Positions 1-54,586 of a stretch of 64,000 nt of DNA are shown one piece after another. Both the position numbers and the translations under genes were made by a program. Where the stretch lies: positions 1,922,001 through 1,986,000 of the forward strand of contig NZ_CP024985.1 of assembly GCF_002803845.1 (NCBI RefSeq), written 5' to 3'. This stretch comes from Streptomyces lavendulae subsp. lavendulae. Lineage in GTDB: Bacteria; Actinomycetota; Actinomycetes; Streptomycetales; Streptomycetaceae. The stretch's first letter is position 1. Every line of letters begins with the position of its first letter. Below the pieces are notes generated by a model. That model was given only the letters and a program-made list of their open reading frames with translations. It was not told the origin of the DNA and searched no databases.

Positions 1-3000
1 GTCGAGCAGCATGCGGTCCTGCTCGGCGGCCGGGAGCCCGGCGAGGCGCTGGCGCAGGCCGGAGAGGCCCCCCGCCGTGGCCGCGCCGTTCGCCGAGCGG
101 CGTACGGGGACCCGTACGAGTCCGCGCAGCAGCGGGGAGAGGGTTCCGTTCTGGGCCTGCGCGCGCAGGCCGGGCAGGTCGACGCGCATCAGGACGGGGG
201 CGGGCTCGTCGAGGCGGTGGACGAGGTCGAACAGGTCGAGGCCCTCGGCCGAGGTGAGCGGGGGCAGTCCGCCGCGGGTCATGCGGCTGACGTCGGCGTC
301 GCTCAGGCTGCCGGCCATGCCCGCCCCGTCGGCCCACAGGGCCCAGGCCAGGGAGGTGGCGGGGAGTCCGAGGGAGCGGCGGTGCTGGGCGAGGACGTCG
401 AGGAAGACGTTGGCCGCAGCGTAGTTGCCCTGTCCGGCGCCGCCGAAGACGCCGCCGATGGAGGAGAACAGCAGGAAGGCGGAGAGGTCGAGGTCGCGGG
501 TCAGTGCGTGAAGGTGGCAGGCCGCGTCGACCTTGGGGCGCAGGACGGCCGACAGGCGCTCGGGGGTGAGGGAGGTGATCACGCCGTCGTCGAGCACGCC
601 CGCGGTGTGTACGACCGCGCCGAGCGGGTGCTCGGCGGGTACGGCTGCCAGGACGGCGGCGAGGGCGTCCCGGTCGGCGACGTCGCACGCCGCCCAGGTC
701 ACCGTCACGCCGTCGGCGGCGAGTTCGGCTCCGAGGGCCTGCGCCTCGGGGGTGGATCCGCCGCGCCGGCCGACGAGCAGCAGGTGACGTACGCCGTGCT
801 CGGCGACGAGCCGGCGGGCGATCAGGCCGCCGAGGAGGCCGCCCGCGCCGGTGATCAGCACGGTCGAGCCGGGCGTGTACGCGAAGCCGGCCGGGGCGGG
901 CTGCTCCGCTTCGGCGTCCCGGGCCACGCGGGCGAGACGGGGGACGAGGACGGTGCCGGCGCGGACGGCGAGCTGCGGCTCGCCGGAGGCCAGGGCGGTG
1001 GCGAGGGCCGCGGGCAGGGCCCGTACGGAGGCCTCGTCGGCGTCGGTGTCGAGCAGCAGCAGCCGGTCGGGGTGCTCGGCCTGCGCGGAGCGCAGCAGAC
1101 CGCGGACGGCGGCGTGGACGGGATCGGTGACGGGCTCGGTGACGGCGTCGCCGGACGGGTCCGTTGCGGTGCCGTCGGCGCCGGTGGTGAGGGCGCCCCG
1201 GGTGAGGACGACGAGGCGGGTGACGGCGAACCGGTCGCCGGTGAAGGGCCCTTCGCCCAGCCAGGTCTGCGCGAGGGCCAGGGCGTGGTGCGCGGCCCGG
1301 TGCACGGCGTCGGCGGAGAGCTCCGGCGCGGCGTCGGTGTCGGCCCCGTCCGCGGCCTGCCCGTAGGCGGCGAAAACGGCCTCGGGGACGGGCGCTCCCG
1401 CCTCGACGGCGGCGGCCAGGTCGGCCAGGTCGGCATGGACGGTGATCGCGTCGCCGGCCGGGACCGCGCCGAGGAGGGCGGCGGGGACCGCGGCGCCCAG
1501 GACGGCCCAGCGGCCGGCCGGGGCGGCGGGCGCGGGCAGTGCCGTCCACTCCACCCGGAACACGGACTCGTGGTGGGCGGTGCCCGCCGCCCGGACCTGC
1601 TCGGCCGAGACGGCCCGCAGGACGAGCGAGTCGACGGTGGCGACGGGCGCCCCCGTCGCGTCCGCGATCTCCAGGCGTACGCCGCCGCCGGTACCGGTCG
1701 GGGCGAGGTGCACGCGCAGGGCGTCGGCGCCGCTGGCGTGGAGGGTCACGCCGCTCCAGGCGAACGGGAGCCGGCCCTCGCCCTCGGTGCCGCCCAGTAC
1801 GCCCAGGCCCAGCGTGTGCAGGGCCGCGTCCAGGAGGGCGGGGTGCAGGCCGAAGTCCGCGGCGGCGGAGGCGACTTCTTCCGGCAGGGCGACTTCGGCG
1901 CAGATGCCGTCCCCGTGCCGCCAGGCGGCGGTGAGGCCGCGGAACGCCGGGCCGTAGCCCATGCCGACCTCGGCGAGGTCCGCGTAGAGGTCGTCCGTGG
2001 CGAGCGGCTCGGCGCCGGCCGGGGGCCACTGCCCGGCGGCGAACGGCGCCGGGGCCGGGGCGGCGCCGGGGGCCAGGACACCGCCGGCGTGCCGCGTCCA
2101 GGACTCGTCGGTGGCACCGTCCTTCGGGCGGGAGGAGATGCTGAAGGAACGCCGCCCGCTTCCGTCCCCGTCGGGCGCGCTGATGTGCATCTGGAGCTGT
2201 ACGCCGCCGCGTTCGGGCAGGACGAGCGGCGCTTCGAGGGTGAGTTCCTCGACGAGGTCGCAGCCGACCTGGTCACCGGCCCAGATCGCCAGGTCGACGA
2301 AGGCGGTGCCGGGGAGCAGCACGCTGCCCATCACGGCGTGGTCGACCAGCCAGGGGTGGGTGGTCGGCGAGAGCAGCGCGGTGTAGACGAAGCCCTCGGA
2401 GTCGGCGAGGGCGACCGTGGCTCCGAGCAGCGGGTGCGCGGCCTCGTCCAGGCCCACCGCGCCGAGGTCGCCGGACGGGGCGCCGGGCTCGATCCAGTAG
2501 CGCTGGCGCTGGAAGGCGTAGGTGGGCAGGTCGACGCGCCGAGTGCCGGTACCGCCGCAGTACGCGGCCCAGTCGACGGTGGCGCCGTGGGCGTGGGCCT
2601 GCGCCAGGGCGGTGACGAGCGTCTCGGCCTCGGCGCGGCCCTTGCGCAGCAGCGGCGCGAAGGCGGGGTTCCCGTCGGTGACGCAGTCCTGGGCGAGGGC
2701 GGAGAGCACCCCGTCGGGACCGAGTTCGAGGTACGTGGTGACGCCCGCGGCTTCCAGGGCGCGTATGCCGTCGAGGAAGCGGACGGCTTCGCGGACGTGG
2801 CGGACCCAGAACTCGGCCGAGCCCATCTCGTCCGAGACCAGGGCACCGGTCAGGTTCGAGACCACCGGAATGCGCGGGGCGCCGAAGGTGATGCCCTGCA
2901 CGACCTGGCGGAAGTCGTCCAGCATGCCGTCCATGTGCGGCGAGTGGAACGCGTGGCTGACGGTGAGGCGCTTGGTCTTGCGGTCGGAGAGGGCCTCCAC

Positions 3001-5208
3001 GACCGCGACGGCGGCGTCCTCGTCACCGGCGATGACCACCGAGGTCGGCCCGTTGACGGCGGCGATGCTCACCCGGTCGGTCAGCAGCGGCAGGACCTCG
3101 TCCTCCGACGCCTGCACCGCGATCATCACACCACCCGAAGGCAGCGCCTGCATCAGCCGGCCGCGCGCCGCCACCAGCGCACACGCGTCGTCCAGCGACA
3201 GCACACCCGCCGCATGTGCGGCGGCGATCTCACCGATGGAGTGACCGGACAGGTAGTCGGGCTTCAGGCCCCAGGCCTCGACCAGCCGGAACAGTGCCAC
3301 CTCCACCGCGAACAGCGCGGGCTGGGTGTAGCGCGTCTCGTCCAGGAGACCTGCGTCCGTACCGAACAGCACGTCCTTAAGCGGCAGTTCGAACCGCGCG
3401 CACACCTCGTCCAGGGCGGTCGCGAACACCGGGAAGGCGTCGTACAGCTCACGCCCCATCCCCAGGCGCTGACTGCCCTGACCGGTGAAGAGGAAGGCGA
3501 CCTTCCCGCCCTGGGGCGAGCCCGTCACCACTCCGGCCGCCGAGCCGTCCTCCGCCAGCGCCGCGAGCCCGGCCAACAGCCCCTCGCGGTCCGCCGCGAC
3601 GACCGCCGCCCGGTCCTCGAACGCCGAGCGGCCGACGGCGAGCGAGCGTGCGACGTCGACCGGGTCGAGCCCGGGGTGCTCCTCGGCGTGGGCGAGGAGG
3701 CGTGCCGCCTGCTCGCGCAGGGCGTCGCGGCCCTTCGCCGACAGGATCCACGGCACGACGGGGACGCCCGTCGGCGCGCCGGACCCGGACTCCGGCACGG
3801 TTTCCGTCGTCCGGTCGGCCTCGGGGGCCTGCTCGATGATCGTGTGCACGTTGGTGCCGCTCACGCCGAAGGCGGAGACGCCGGCCCGGTACGGGCGGCC
3901 GGTCTCGGGCCAGGCGCGCTGCTCGGTGAGCAGGGAGACGGCGCCCGCCTCCCAGTCGACGTGCGAGGTCGGCTCGTCGACGTGCAGGGTCCGGGGCAGC
4001 ACGCCGTGCCGCATCGCCATGACCATCTTGATGACACCGGCGATGCCGGCGACGTTCTGCGTGTGGCCGAGGTTGGACTTCAGGGAGCCCAGCCACAGCG
4101 GCTGTCCCTCGGGCCGGTCCTGGCCGTAGGTGGCCAGCAGGGCCTGGGCCTCGATCGGGTCGCCGAGGGTGGTGCCGGTGCCGTGGGCCTCGACGACGTC
4201 GATGTCGGCGGGGGCGAGCCGGGCGCTCTCCAGGGCCTGGCGGATGACCCGCTGCTGGGCGGGCCCGTTCGGCGCGGTCAGCCCGTTGCTCGCGCCGTCC
4301 TGGTTGACGGCCGACCCCCGGACGACCGCCAGGACGCGGTGTCCGTTGCGGCGGGCGTCGGAGAGGCGCTCCACCAGCAGGACGCCGACGCCCTCCGACC
4401 AGCCGGTGCCGTCAGCAGCTTCGGCGAAGGACTTGCAGCGGCCGTCGGGCGACAGGCCTCTCTGGCGGCTGAACTCGACGAAGACCTCCGGACCGGCCAG
4501 CACGGTGACGCCCGCGGCCAGCGCGAGCGAGCACTCCCCCTGCCGCAGGGCCTGGACGGCCATGTGCAGGGCGACGGACGAGGAGGAGCAGGCGGTGTCG
4601 ACGGTGGCGGCCGGCCCCTCCAGCCCGAACACGTAGGCGAGGCGGCCGGAGACGACGCTGGAGGCGGTGCCCGTGAGGAGGTGCCCCTCGACCCCTTCGG
4701 GCAGCTCGCCCGAGCCGGCCCCGTACGCGTTGGCGGAGGCGCCGACGAACACACCTGCGCGGCTGCCGCGCAGGGTCCCCGGGTCGATGCCGGCCCGCTC
4801 GAAGACCTCCCAGGTGGTCTCCAGCAGCAGGCGCTGCTGCGGGTCCATGGCGAGGGCCTCGCGCGGCGAGATCCCGAAGAAGGAGGCGTCGAAGTCCGGC
4901 GCCTCGTGGAGGAATCCGCCGTGCCGGGCGTAGGTGGTCCCGGCGTGGTCGGGGTCGGGGTCGTACAGCGACTCGACGTCCCAGCCGCGGTCGGCGGGGA
5001 AGCCCGAGATGGCGTCGCCGCCGCTCTCGACGAGCTTCCACAGGTCCTCGGGCGAACCGATCCCGCCGGGGAAGCGGCAGCTCATGCCGACGATCGCGAT
5101 GGGCTCGCGGGAGGCGTCGGTGAGCTCCTGGTTCCGGCGGCGCAGCCGCTCGGTTTCCTTGAGGGAGGCCCGCAGCGCTTCAACGACTTTTACGTCAGGG
5201 GTGGTCAT
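1..5208 (-). CDS. Modular type I PKS, module 10 (KS-AT-DH-KR-ACP...), cut by window edge (PKS C)
   Basis: Third gene of the PKS operon; 1,736 codons are visible and the frame runs open off base 1. The ATG at 5208 has GGAG (5215-5218) six bases upstream and starts a charged coiled-coil N-terminal docking segment (residues 1-33). The domains seen are: KS (catalytic Cys in TACSSSS near residue 203, then HGTGT and NLGHT); AT (GHSIGE near 658, HAFH near 751, so malonyl-CoA); DH (HPWLVDH near 956, intact HxxxGxxxxP, YGP and LLDxxxH motifs); and B-type KR (VLITGAGG near 1451, LDD motif, intact Ser-Tyr-Asn). The sequence ends at the beginning of an ACP. No ER lies between DH and KR. The module is predicted to add one malonate and leave an E-alkene. 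It follows PKS B by 23 bases and should accept its chain by docking. The downstream genes and any chain-terminating thioesterase lie outside the window. Confidence 0.96.
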   Translation of the reverse strand, partial: MTTPDVKVVEALRASLKETERLRRRNQELTDASREPIAIVGMSCRFPGGIGSPEDLWKLVESGGDAISGFPADRGWDVESLYDPDPDHAGTTYARHGGFLHEAPDFDASFFGISPREALAMDPQQRLLLETTWEVFERAGIDPGTLRGSRAGVFVGASANAYGAGSGELPEGVEGHLLTGTASSVVSGRLAYVFGLEGPAATVDTACSSSSVALHMAVQALRQGECSLALAAGVTVLAGPEVFVEFSRQRGLSPDGRCKSFAEAADGTGWSEGVGVLLVERLSDARRNGHRVLAVVRGSAVNQDGASNGLTAPNGPAQQRVIRQALESARLAPADIDVVEAHGTGTTLGDPIEAQALLATYGQDRPEGQPLWLGSLKSNLGHTQNVAGIAGVIKMVMAMRHGVLPRTLHVDEPTSHVDWEAGAVSLLTEQRAWPETGRPYRAGVSAFGVSGTNVHTIIEQAPEADRTTETVPESGSGAPTGVPVVPWILSAKGRDALREQAARLLAHAEEHPGLDPVDVARSLAVGRSAFEDRAAVVAADREGLLAGLAALAEDGSAAGVVTGSPQGGKVAFLFTGQGSQRLGMGRELYDAFPVFATALDEVCARFELPLKDVLFGTDAGLLDETRYTQPALFAVEVALFRLVEAWGLKPDYLSGHSIGEIAAAHAAGVLSLDDACALVAARGRLMQALPSGGVMIAVQASEDEVLPLLTDRVSIAAVNGPTSVVIAGDEDAAVAVVEALSDRKTKRLTVSHAFHSPHMDGMLDDFRQVVQGITFGAPRIPVVSNLTGALVSDEMGSAEFWVRHVREAVRFLDGIRALEAAGVTTYLELGPDGVLSALAQDCVTDGNPAFAPLLRKGRAEAETLVTALAQAHAHGATVDWAAYCGGTGTRRVDLPTYAFQRQRYWIEPGAPSGDLGAVGLDEAAHPLLGATVALADSEGFVYTALLSPTTHPWLVDHAVMGSVLLPGTAFVDLAIWAGDQVGCDLVEELTLEAPLVLPERGGVQLQMHISAPDGDGSGRRSFSISSRPKDGATDESWTRHAGGVLAPGAAPAPAPFAAGQWPPAGAEPLATDDLYADLAEVGMGYGPAFRGLTAAWRHGDGICAEVALPEEVASAAADFGLHPALLDAALHTLGLGVLGGTEGEGRLPFAWSGVTLHASGADALRVHLAPTGTGGGVRLEIADATGAPVATVDSLVLRAVSAEQVRAAGTAHHESVFRVEWTALPAPAAPAGRWAVLGAAVPAALLGAVPAGDAITVHADLADLAAAVEAGAPVPEAVFAAYGQAADGADTDAAPELSADAVHRAAHHALALAQTWLGEGPFTGDRFAVTRLVVLTRGALTTGADGTATDPSGDAVTEPVTDPVHAAVRGLLRSAQAEHPDRLLLLDTDADEASVRALPAALATALASGEPQLAVRAGTVLVPRLARVARDAEAEQPAPAGFAYTPGSTVLITGAGGLLGGLIARRLVAEHGVRHLLLVGRRGGSTPEAQALGAELAADGVTVTWAACDVADRDALAAVLAAVPAEHPLGAVVHTAGVLDDGVITSLTPERLSAVLRPKVDAACHLHALTRDLDLSAFLLFSSIGGVFGGAGQGNYAAANVFLDVLAQHRRSLGLPATSLAWALWADGAGMAGSLSDADVSRMTRGGLPPLTSAEGLDLFDLVHRLDEPAPVLMRVDLPGLRAQAQNGTLSPLLRGLVRVPVRRSANGAATAGGLSGLRQRLAGLPAAEQDRMLLD

Positions 5209-5232
5209 CACTTACTCCGCACTTCGGGCACG

Positions 5233-15708
<10,476 letters not shown>

Positions 15709-15715
15709 TGGAACG

Positions 15716-15724
15716 TCACCTCCT
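15716..15724 (-). promoter_or_regulatory. Strong ribosome binding site of PKS B
   Basis: The minus strand reads AGGAGGTGA seven bases before the GTG at 15708, near-full complementarity to the 16S rRNA 3' end. It decides the GTG start and implies independent high-level initiation of PKS B within the operon. Confidence 0.9.
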
Positions 15725-15746
15725 GGAGAAATGCGGAATGCATGCG

Positions 15747-15806
15747 GGAATCGGCTGGGCCATCGGATCGCGCATCGGATCGGAAATCCGATCGGGCGTC
15801 GGTTCG
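15747..15806. repeat. 12-bp tandem repeat in the PKS A-PKS B spacer
   Basis: About five 12-bp units in register, best copies GCCATCGGATCG, CGCATCGGATCG and GAAATCCGATCG, with weaker copies on each side. They fill most of the 108-bp gap between the PKS A stop and the PKS B start. The units contain near-palindromic CGATC cores and could fold locally or bind a protein. No other function can be read from them. Confidence 0.7.
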
Positions 15807-15816
15807 GGCATCAAGG

Positions 15817-50184
<34,368 letters not shown>

Positions 50185-50229
50185 CTAAGACCGGTTATGA
50201 CCCTGGCACGGGGAGTGGTGGCGCAGAAA

Positions 50230-50257
50230 CCCCTAACGGTCCCCTAGGGGCCCCTAT
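50230..50257. promoter_or_regulatory. Proximal CCCCTA triple repeat upstream of PKS A
   Basis: Three direct heptamers, CCCCTAA (50230), CCCCTAG (50241) and CCCCTAT (50251), start 11 and 10 bases apart, so they lie on one face of the helix. The middle one forms the palindrome CCCCTAGGGG. The end nearest the gene is followed, 18 bases after a TTTCTG hexamer, by a -10-like CAGGGT (minus strand, 50200-50205). The start codon is about 46 bases beyond that. A likely activator site for the PKS operon. Confidence 0.6.
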
Positions 50258-50353
50258 GCGGGGATCCTGTTTTTACGCTGCACCTATGCGAGTTGCGACC
50301 GCATCATAATGCCCGTGAAGAGCGGCGGGCGCAAGAATTCGGGAAATTCGAAT

Positions 50354-50380
50354 CCCCTGGGGCCCCTAAGGGCCCCCTAG
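50354..50380. promoter_or_regulatory. Distal CCCCTA-type repeat cluster upstream of PKS A
   Basis: CCCCTGG (50354), CCCCTAA (50363) and CCCCTAG (50374) form a second cluster about 100 bases upstream of the first and next to the terminator of the neighbouring gene. A TATGAT -10-like hexamer (minus strand, 50303-50308) lies between the clusters, but no clear -35 is seen for it. Confidence 0.5.
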
Positions 50381-50393
50381 GGCGCGGGCGTAC

Positions 50394-50434
50394 GAAACGG
50401 AGGGGCGGCCGGGGGGGGACCGCCCCTCCGTTTC
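50394..50434 (-). terminator. Hairpin terminator of the bPH-domain operon
   Basis: A perfect 15-bp inverted repeat (arms 50394-50408 and 50420-50434) with an 11-base G-rich loop. It lies 54 bases past the stop codon at 50489. It has no T-tract, as is common in high-GC actinobacteria. It would insulate the PKS promoter from upstream transcription. Confidence 0.8.
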
Positions 50435-50488
50435 CGGGGGTGCGCCAGTTGGTCGGTGAGGGTGCGCGGGCGGCCGGGGCCCGGGCTG

Positions 50489-52039
50489 TCAGTGCCGGGC
50501 GGGGGCCCGTTCGACGAAGGGGGCCAGCAGGCCCGGTACGGCGTCCTCGGCGAGGGCGAGCCCGTCGGAGACGGCCACGTCGCGGACCTTGTAGACGCCG
50601 CTGCCGGCGGCCGTGGCGGCGCCCAGGGTGAGCAGGCCGGCTCGGCGCTGGAAGGCGGAGCGGGTGATGGTCCAGCCGATGATCCCGTCGCGCTGGAGGG
50701 CGGCGGTGCGGCGGGTGAAGGTGCCGGACCGGGTCACCAGGTAGGGGCCGTGGACGGCGTGGCCGAGGCTGCGGTAGGCGTCGAAGGCGAAGGCCGCTCC
50801 GGCGCAGAACAGGACGACGGCGGTGATCCAGCCGGTGTGTACGAGGACCGGGGTGAGCCACAGCCCGAGGCCGACGAGGGGGGCAGCGATCAGGACGGAC
50901 CAGATCAGGGCGCGGTTGAGCCTGCGCCGCAGGGCGGCGCGGGGGTGCGGTGCGAGCTGGGCCTCGGTGGTCGGGGAGACGCGCTCGCCGAGGACGTCGG
51001 CGGCGATCGACTGGGCCAGGGCCCGCGGTACGGGCGGGGTGAGGCGGCTGCGGCTGCTGTTCTCGTCCTCGTCGCCGAGGCCGCTGGCGACGGCCTTCAG
51101 CCGGGCGCCGCCGGCCCAGCGCAGCAGCAGGGGTTCGGCGACCTCCGCGCCGCGCAGCCGCTGCTCCTCGATGCTGACGGAGCGGGTGATGAGCAGGCCG
51201 CGGCGGACGCGGAGCAGGCCCGTCTCGGGGCGGTCGAGGTGGTAGCCGCCCCAGCCCTCTATGAAGGTGGCCGTCGAGCCCGCGACGCCGATCACGACGA
51301 TGACGGCGAGGGTGAGCAGGATCCCGTACCAGAGGGGCAGGGAGCCGAAGCGCTCCTCCAGGTCCTTGACGACGCCGAGTTCGAGCGGGTCGACCTTCAT
51401 CTCGTGCAGGGTGCGGTAGACGGAGCCGACGGCGATGAAGACACCGCCGACGCCCCAGAGGGTCAGGGGCGCGTAGCGCAGCCAGGCCCAGTCGAGCCGG
51501 GCGAGGGTGGCGTCGTCGTCGGGGTCGGCGGTGGCCAGGCCCTGGCGGGCGTGGCGCAGTTCGCTGAGCCGGCGCCGCAGTTCCTCGGCGTCGTGGACGC
51601 TGAGGCCGTCGAGGGACAGGCCGCCGCCGGAGGTGGCCTGGTCGCCGGTGGCGATCTTCAGGGAGGTGAGACCGAAGACCCGGTGGAGGGGGTTGGCGGT
51701 CAGGTCGACACTGCGGATCCGGTCGACGGGGATGGAACGTTCGCTGCGGAAGAAGCGGCCCTTGTGGAGTTCCACCCGGTCGTCGGTGATGCGGTACCGG
51801 GTGGTGATCAGGCGCATCACGCTGATACCGGCGATGACGAGGCAGGTGATGAGGAACGAGGCGCAGGTGATCAGGACCTGGAGGTTGATCTCGCCGCCGG
51901 TGAGGACGGTGGTGGCGGCGAAGGTGGCCAGCGGTGTGGCCACGACGCTCAGGTTGACGAGGAAGAGCCGGGGGTTGAGGCGGCCCCACTCGTCGGTCTC
52001 GGTCTGGTCGGCGGGTCGTACCGCGCTGTCCGGTGTCAC
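50489..52039 (-). CDS. Membrane protein with bacterial PH (bPH2/YdbT-like) domains
   Basis: 516 residues from the GTG at 52039, which overlaps the upstream stop codon by four bases (GTGA) and has GGGGGA six bases ahead. An N-terminal pair of hydrophobic helices (LFLVNLSVVATPLATF; VLITCASFLITCLVIAG) is followed by a first PH-like unit (TRYRITDDRVELHKG...SIPVDRIRSVDL). Further helix pairs and two more such units follow (LLRVRRGLLITRSVSIEEQRL; LVTRSGTFTRRTAALQRDGIIGW). The order TM-bPH2 repeated three times matches the YdbT family, whose members sit in the membrane and have been linked to envelope stress or peptide resistance in Bacillus. The substrate and role here are unknown. It is translationally coupled to its YdbS-like partner. 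Confidence 0.85.
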   Translation of the reverse strand: MTPDSAVRPADQTETDEWGRLNPRLFLVNLSVVATPLATFAATTVLTGGEINLQVLITCASFLITCLVIAGISVMRLITTRYRITDDRVELHKGRFFRSERSIPVDRIRSVDLTANPLHRVFGLTSLKIATGDQATSGGGLSLDGLSVHDAEELRRRLSELRHARQGLATADPDDDATLARLDWAWLRYAPLTLWGVGGVFIAVGSVYRTLHEMKVDPLELGVVKDLEERFGSLPLWYGILLTLAVIVVIGVAGSTATFIEGWGGYHLDRPETGLLRVRRGLLITRSVSIEEQRLRGAEVAEPLLLRWAGGARLKAVASGLGDEDENSSRSRLTPPVPRALAQSIAADVLGERVSPTTEAQLAPHPRAALRRRLNRALIWSVLIAAPLVGLGLWLTPVLVHTGWITAVVLFCAGAAFAFDAYRSLGHAVHGPYLVTRSGTFTRRTAALQRDGIIGWTITRSAFQRRAGLLTLGAATAAGSGVYKVRDVAVSDGLALAEDAVPGLLAPFVERAPARH

Positions 52040-52536
52040 GTCGCGTCCCCCGGTACGGCCTGGGTGGCCCTGGTGAGCTTCTCCACGAGCTCGGTGGCGG
52101 TGCGGTGGTCCAGGCCCTTGATCTTCACGGCGCCGGCGGAGGAGGCGCTGGTGGCGGTGATCCCGGAGAGTCCGAACAGCTGCTGGAGCGGGCCGCGGAG
52201 CATGTCGACGGTCTGGACCCGCGAGAGGGGCACGACCCGCCACCGCTGCCAGAGCCAGCCGGAGGCGGCGTAGACGGCCTCGTCGGTCATCTCCCAGCGG
52301 TGCACCCGGTAGCGCCAGACGGGCATGATGCCCATGAAGAGGAGCCCGGGGACGAGTGCGACGAGGAAGAGGGGTCCGAAGACGAAGCGGGCCGGGGTGA
52401 TGAAGAGCCAGAGCACGCCGAAGGTGATCGGGAGCGGCAGGGCGAAGAGGGAGGACTGGAGGGTCCACCAGCCGATGGCACGGGTCTCGACCCGGTTGCG
52501 AGGCGGACGGAGCCTCAGTTCTTGGTTGTCTAGCAC
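52036..52536 (-). CDS. Small bPH2 (YdbS-like) membrane protein
   Basis: 166 residues from the GTG at 52536, with AGGGTGA upstream. It has two transmembrane helices (SLFALPLPITFGVLWLFI; FGPLFLVALVPGLLFMGI) and then one PH-like domain (VHRWEMTDEAVYAASGWLW, VVPLSRVQTVDMLRGPLQQ). The motif RVQTVD after a WRVVPL strand is typical of the YdbS family. It usually pairs with a YdbT-like protein, as it does here. The exact start is uncertain because the reading frame stays open far upstream. The GTG gives the normal family length. Confidence 0.83.
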   Translation of the reverse strand: MLDNQELRLRPPRNRVETRAIGWWTLQSSLFALPLPITFGVLWLFITPARFVFGPLFLVALVPGLLFMGIMPVWRYRVHRWEMTDEAVYAASGWLWQRWRVVPLSRVQTVDMLRGPLQQLFGLSGITATSASSAGAVKIKGLDHRTATELVEKLTRATQAVPGDAT

Positions 52537-52598
52537 TGCGTCACCCTGGTTCCTGGAGAATCTTGGATCGTCGCCGGTCAACTCGTACCGGATGGTTT

Positions 52599-53135
52599 TC
52601 AGTTCGCTTTCCGGTCGGCCGCGACCGGTTCCCGCTCGGTCGGTACGGCGCGCAGCCGGGACAGCAGGACTGCGGCCCGGGCCACCACCATGGAGAGCGA
52701 CATCAGGGCGAGCGAGCTCGTGAGGGCCTCGCCGCCGCTGAGTTGGTAGTCGGCGGTGAAGCGCGTGATGCCTGCGCCGTACCAGTGCTCGCAGCCGTAG
52801 GCGAAGAGGATCTGGGCTCCGAAGAGGAGGGCCCAGATCGCCGCGTGGCCCGGTCCGCCGACGCTGCGGACGTCTCCCGCAGGGTCTCGGTGGGCGGTGA
52901 GCAGGGAGCTCGCGACGAGTCCGCAGATGGCGCCCACGCCGATGCCGGCGAGGTGCAGCGACATGTCGTTGCCGGCCGTCGGGAAAGAGTGTACGCAGAG
53001 ACCGGTGACGACGGCGGCCACCAGTGTGGGGCCCGCGATCCTCAGGGCGGTGATGCGCCGGTTGCCGGAGTCGGTCGCGAGGATGAAGGCCAGGATCGTC
53101 GCGCTGGTGATGACCGCCGTCGTGAACTGGCCCAC
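52599..53135 (-). CDS. Predicted multi-pass membrane protein, unknown function
   Basis: 178 residues if started at the GTG at 53135 (MGQFTTAVITSATIL), or 201 if started at 53204. About five hydrophobic segments are visible (TAVITSATILAFILA; GPTLVAAVVTGLCV; LAGIGVGAICGLVASSLL; AAIWALLFGAQILFAYG; SSLALMSLSMVVARAAVLL) with a short basic cytoplasmic tail (REPVAADRKAN). I do not recognise the family. It lies 62 bases upstream of the YdbS-like gene in the same direction, so it may be co-transcribed with it. It is divergent from the sensor kinase. Confidence 0.7.
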   Translation of the reverse strand: MGQFTTAVITSATILAFILATDSGNRRITALRIAGPTLVAAVVTGLCVHSFPTAGNDMSLHLAGIGVGAICGLVASSLLTAHRDPAGDVRSVGGPGHAAIWALLFGAQILFAYGCEHWYGAGITRFTADYQLSGGEALTSSLALMSLSMVVARAAVLLSRLRAVPTEREPVAADRKAN

Positions 53136-53234
53136 GTGACCGAACCCGCCCTTTCCGCACTGCCTCGAAAACCGTTGTCGCGGTTCTCCTTCCGCTGCTT
53201 CCAACGTAGGCGGGGCGCCGCGGCCCGGGTGCCG

Positions 53235-53272
53235 ACCGATCGGTGGGACCGGCTGTCAACCGTTCGACGGAC
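53235..53272. promoter_or_regulatory. Palindromes in the divergent promoter region
   Basis: The 167-bp space between the membrane protein gene and the kinase gene contains ACCGATCGGT (53235-53244, a perfect 10-bp palindrome). It also contains an interrupted inverted repeat, TGTC...CGT-TCG-ACG-GACA (53253-53272). Either could be an operator for the two-component system; there is no direct proof. Confidence 0.35.
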
Positions 53273-53302
53273 ACGGGCGGGGCTCGTGGTAGGACTGGTG
53301 CC

Positions 53303-54586
53303 GTGCACATATACACGCAGGAGGAGGTCCCGTGGAAGGGCCCCGGTCGCGGGCTCGACTCCGGGGGCCGCTGGTTCGGCCTGTGGGACGGCTATTTCGC
53401 CGTCTCCTACCTCGTCACGGTCGTCTTGTTGTTCGCCTCGGGTGAGGACCAGGTCCACCGGGCCCTCGCGATCGGTGCGCTGACGCTGATCGTGCCCTGG
53501 TACGCGGGTCTCGGCCGCAGGCCGATGATCGACCGGACGAAGGGGCGGCGCAATCTGGTCTTCTCCGCCGGTCTGTTCCTGCTGTTCGCCACCTCCAGCA
53601 CGCTGGACCTCGGGGGTTCCTTCGCGCTGTTCGCGGTGGTCCCGATGCTGATGATGAGCCTGCCGATGCCGCCGGCGATCGTGCTGGTCGTCCTGGCCAA
53701 CCTGTGGCCGGTGACGGTGGTGTGGCTACGCGGCGGGGAGTTCGACCCGCACATCCTCTCGGTGCTGCCGATATCGTTGCTGGGCATCGCCCTGTCGGTG
53801 CTGCTGGGCCTGTGGATCACGCGGGTGGTGCAGCAGAGTTCCGAGCGGGCCGAGATGATCGACGAGCTGCGGCGCAGCCGCGAGCGCGAGGCGCACCTGT
53901 CCCACCAGGCCGGCATCTCGGCCGAACGGGAGCGTCTGGCGCGGGAGATCCACGACACCCTGGCGCAGAGCCTGACCAGCATCATCAGTCTGGTGCAGGC
54001 CGCCGAGTCGGAGGTGGTGGACAACCCGGCGCGGGCGCACGAGCGGCTCGGGCTGGCAGGGCGGGTGGCCCGTGACAGTCTGGCCGAGGCCCGGGGTTTC
54101 GTCTCGAAGCTGACTCCGCCGGCGCTGCGGGAGAGCTCGCTGGTGCAGGCCGTACGCCGGCAGGCCGACCTGCTGCGCGAGGAGACGGGGCTGGTGGTGC
54201 GGTGCACGGCCGGGGGCGAGGAGCAGCCGCTGCCGATGGTGGTGAGCGTGGTGCTGCTGCGTGCGGCGCAGGAGGCGTTCGCGAACGTGCGCAAGCACGC
54301 GCGTGACGCCCGGGAAGTGGAGGTACGGGTGGCGTACGCGCCGCGGGAGGTACGGCTCGTGGTGCGGGACGACGGCGCGGGCTTCGCGGTGGACGCCTGC
54401 CGGGACGCCGGGCCCGAGGAGGCCGGGGACGACGCGCACAGCGGGGGTTTCGGGCTGCTCGGCATGCGGGCCCGGGTGGCGGAGATCGGTGGAACGGTAC
54501 GGGTGGAGAGCGGCCCGGGTGAGGGCACGACCGTCGAGGTGACGGTGGCGCTGGGCCCGGTGGGAGAGGAGTCGGACGATGACTGA
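53303..54586 (+). CDS. NarL-family sensor histidine kinase
   Basis: 427 residues from the GTG at 53303, with AGGA upstream. The N-terminal ~175 residues hold five to six transmembrane helices with little extracytoplasmic sequence. A short linker helix follows (ERAEMIDELRRSREREA), then the HisKA_3 dimerisation box LAREIHDTLAQSL with phospho-acceptor His217. The HATPase_c domain follows, with its N-box (AQEAFANVRKHA) and G-boxes (VRDDGAGF; GGFGLLGMRARV). It autophosphorylates and passes the phosphate to the regulator encoded next, which it overlaps by eight bases. The lack of a large sensor loop suggests intramembrane sensing, perhaps of envelope state, which would fit the neighbouring membrane proteins. 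That link is inference. Confidence 0.92.
   Translation: MHIYTQEEVPWKGPGRGLDSGGRWFGLWDGYFAVSYLVTVVLLFASGEDQVHRALAIGALTLIVPWYAGLGRRPMIDRTKGRRNLVFSAGLFLLFATSSTLDLGGSFALFAVVPMLMMSLPMPPAIVLVVLANLWPVTVVWLRGGEFDPHILSVLPISLLGIALSVLLGLWITRVVQQSSERAEMIDELRRSREREAHLSHQAGISAERERLAREIHDTLAQSLTSIISLVQAAESEVVDNPARAHERLGLAGRVARDSLAEARGFVSKLTPPALRESSLVQAVRRQADLLREETGLVVRCTAGGEEQPLPMVVSVVLLRAAQEAFANVRKHARDAREVEVRVAYAPREVRLVVRDDGAGFAVDACRDAGPEEAGDDAHSGGFGLLGMRARVAEIGGTVRVESGPGEGTTVEVTVALGPVGEESDDD

Noticed and set aside
50340..50362. Possible PimM/PAS-LuxR box around TTCGGGAAATTCGAA
   Set aside because: Only the centre matches the known inverted-repeat consensus; the flanks fail and no PAS-LuxR gene is in the window.
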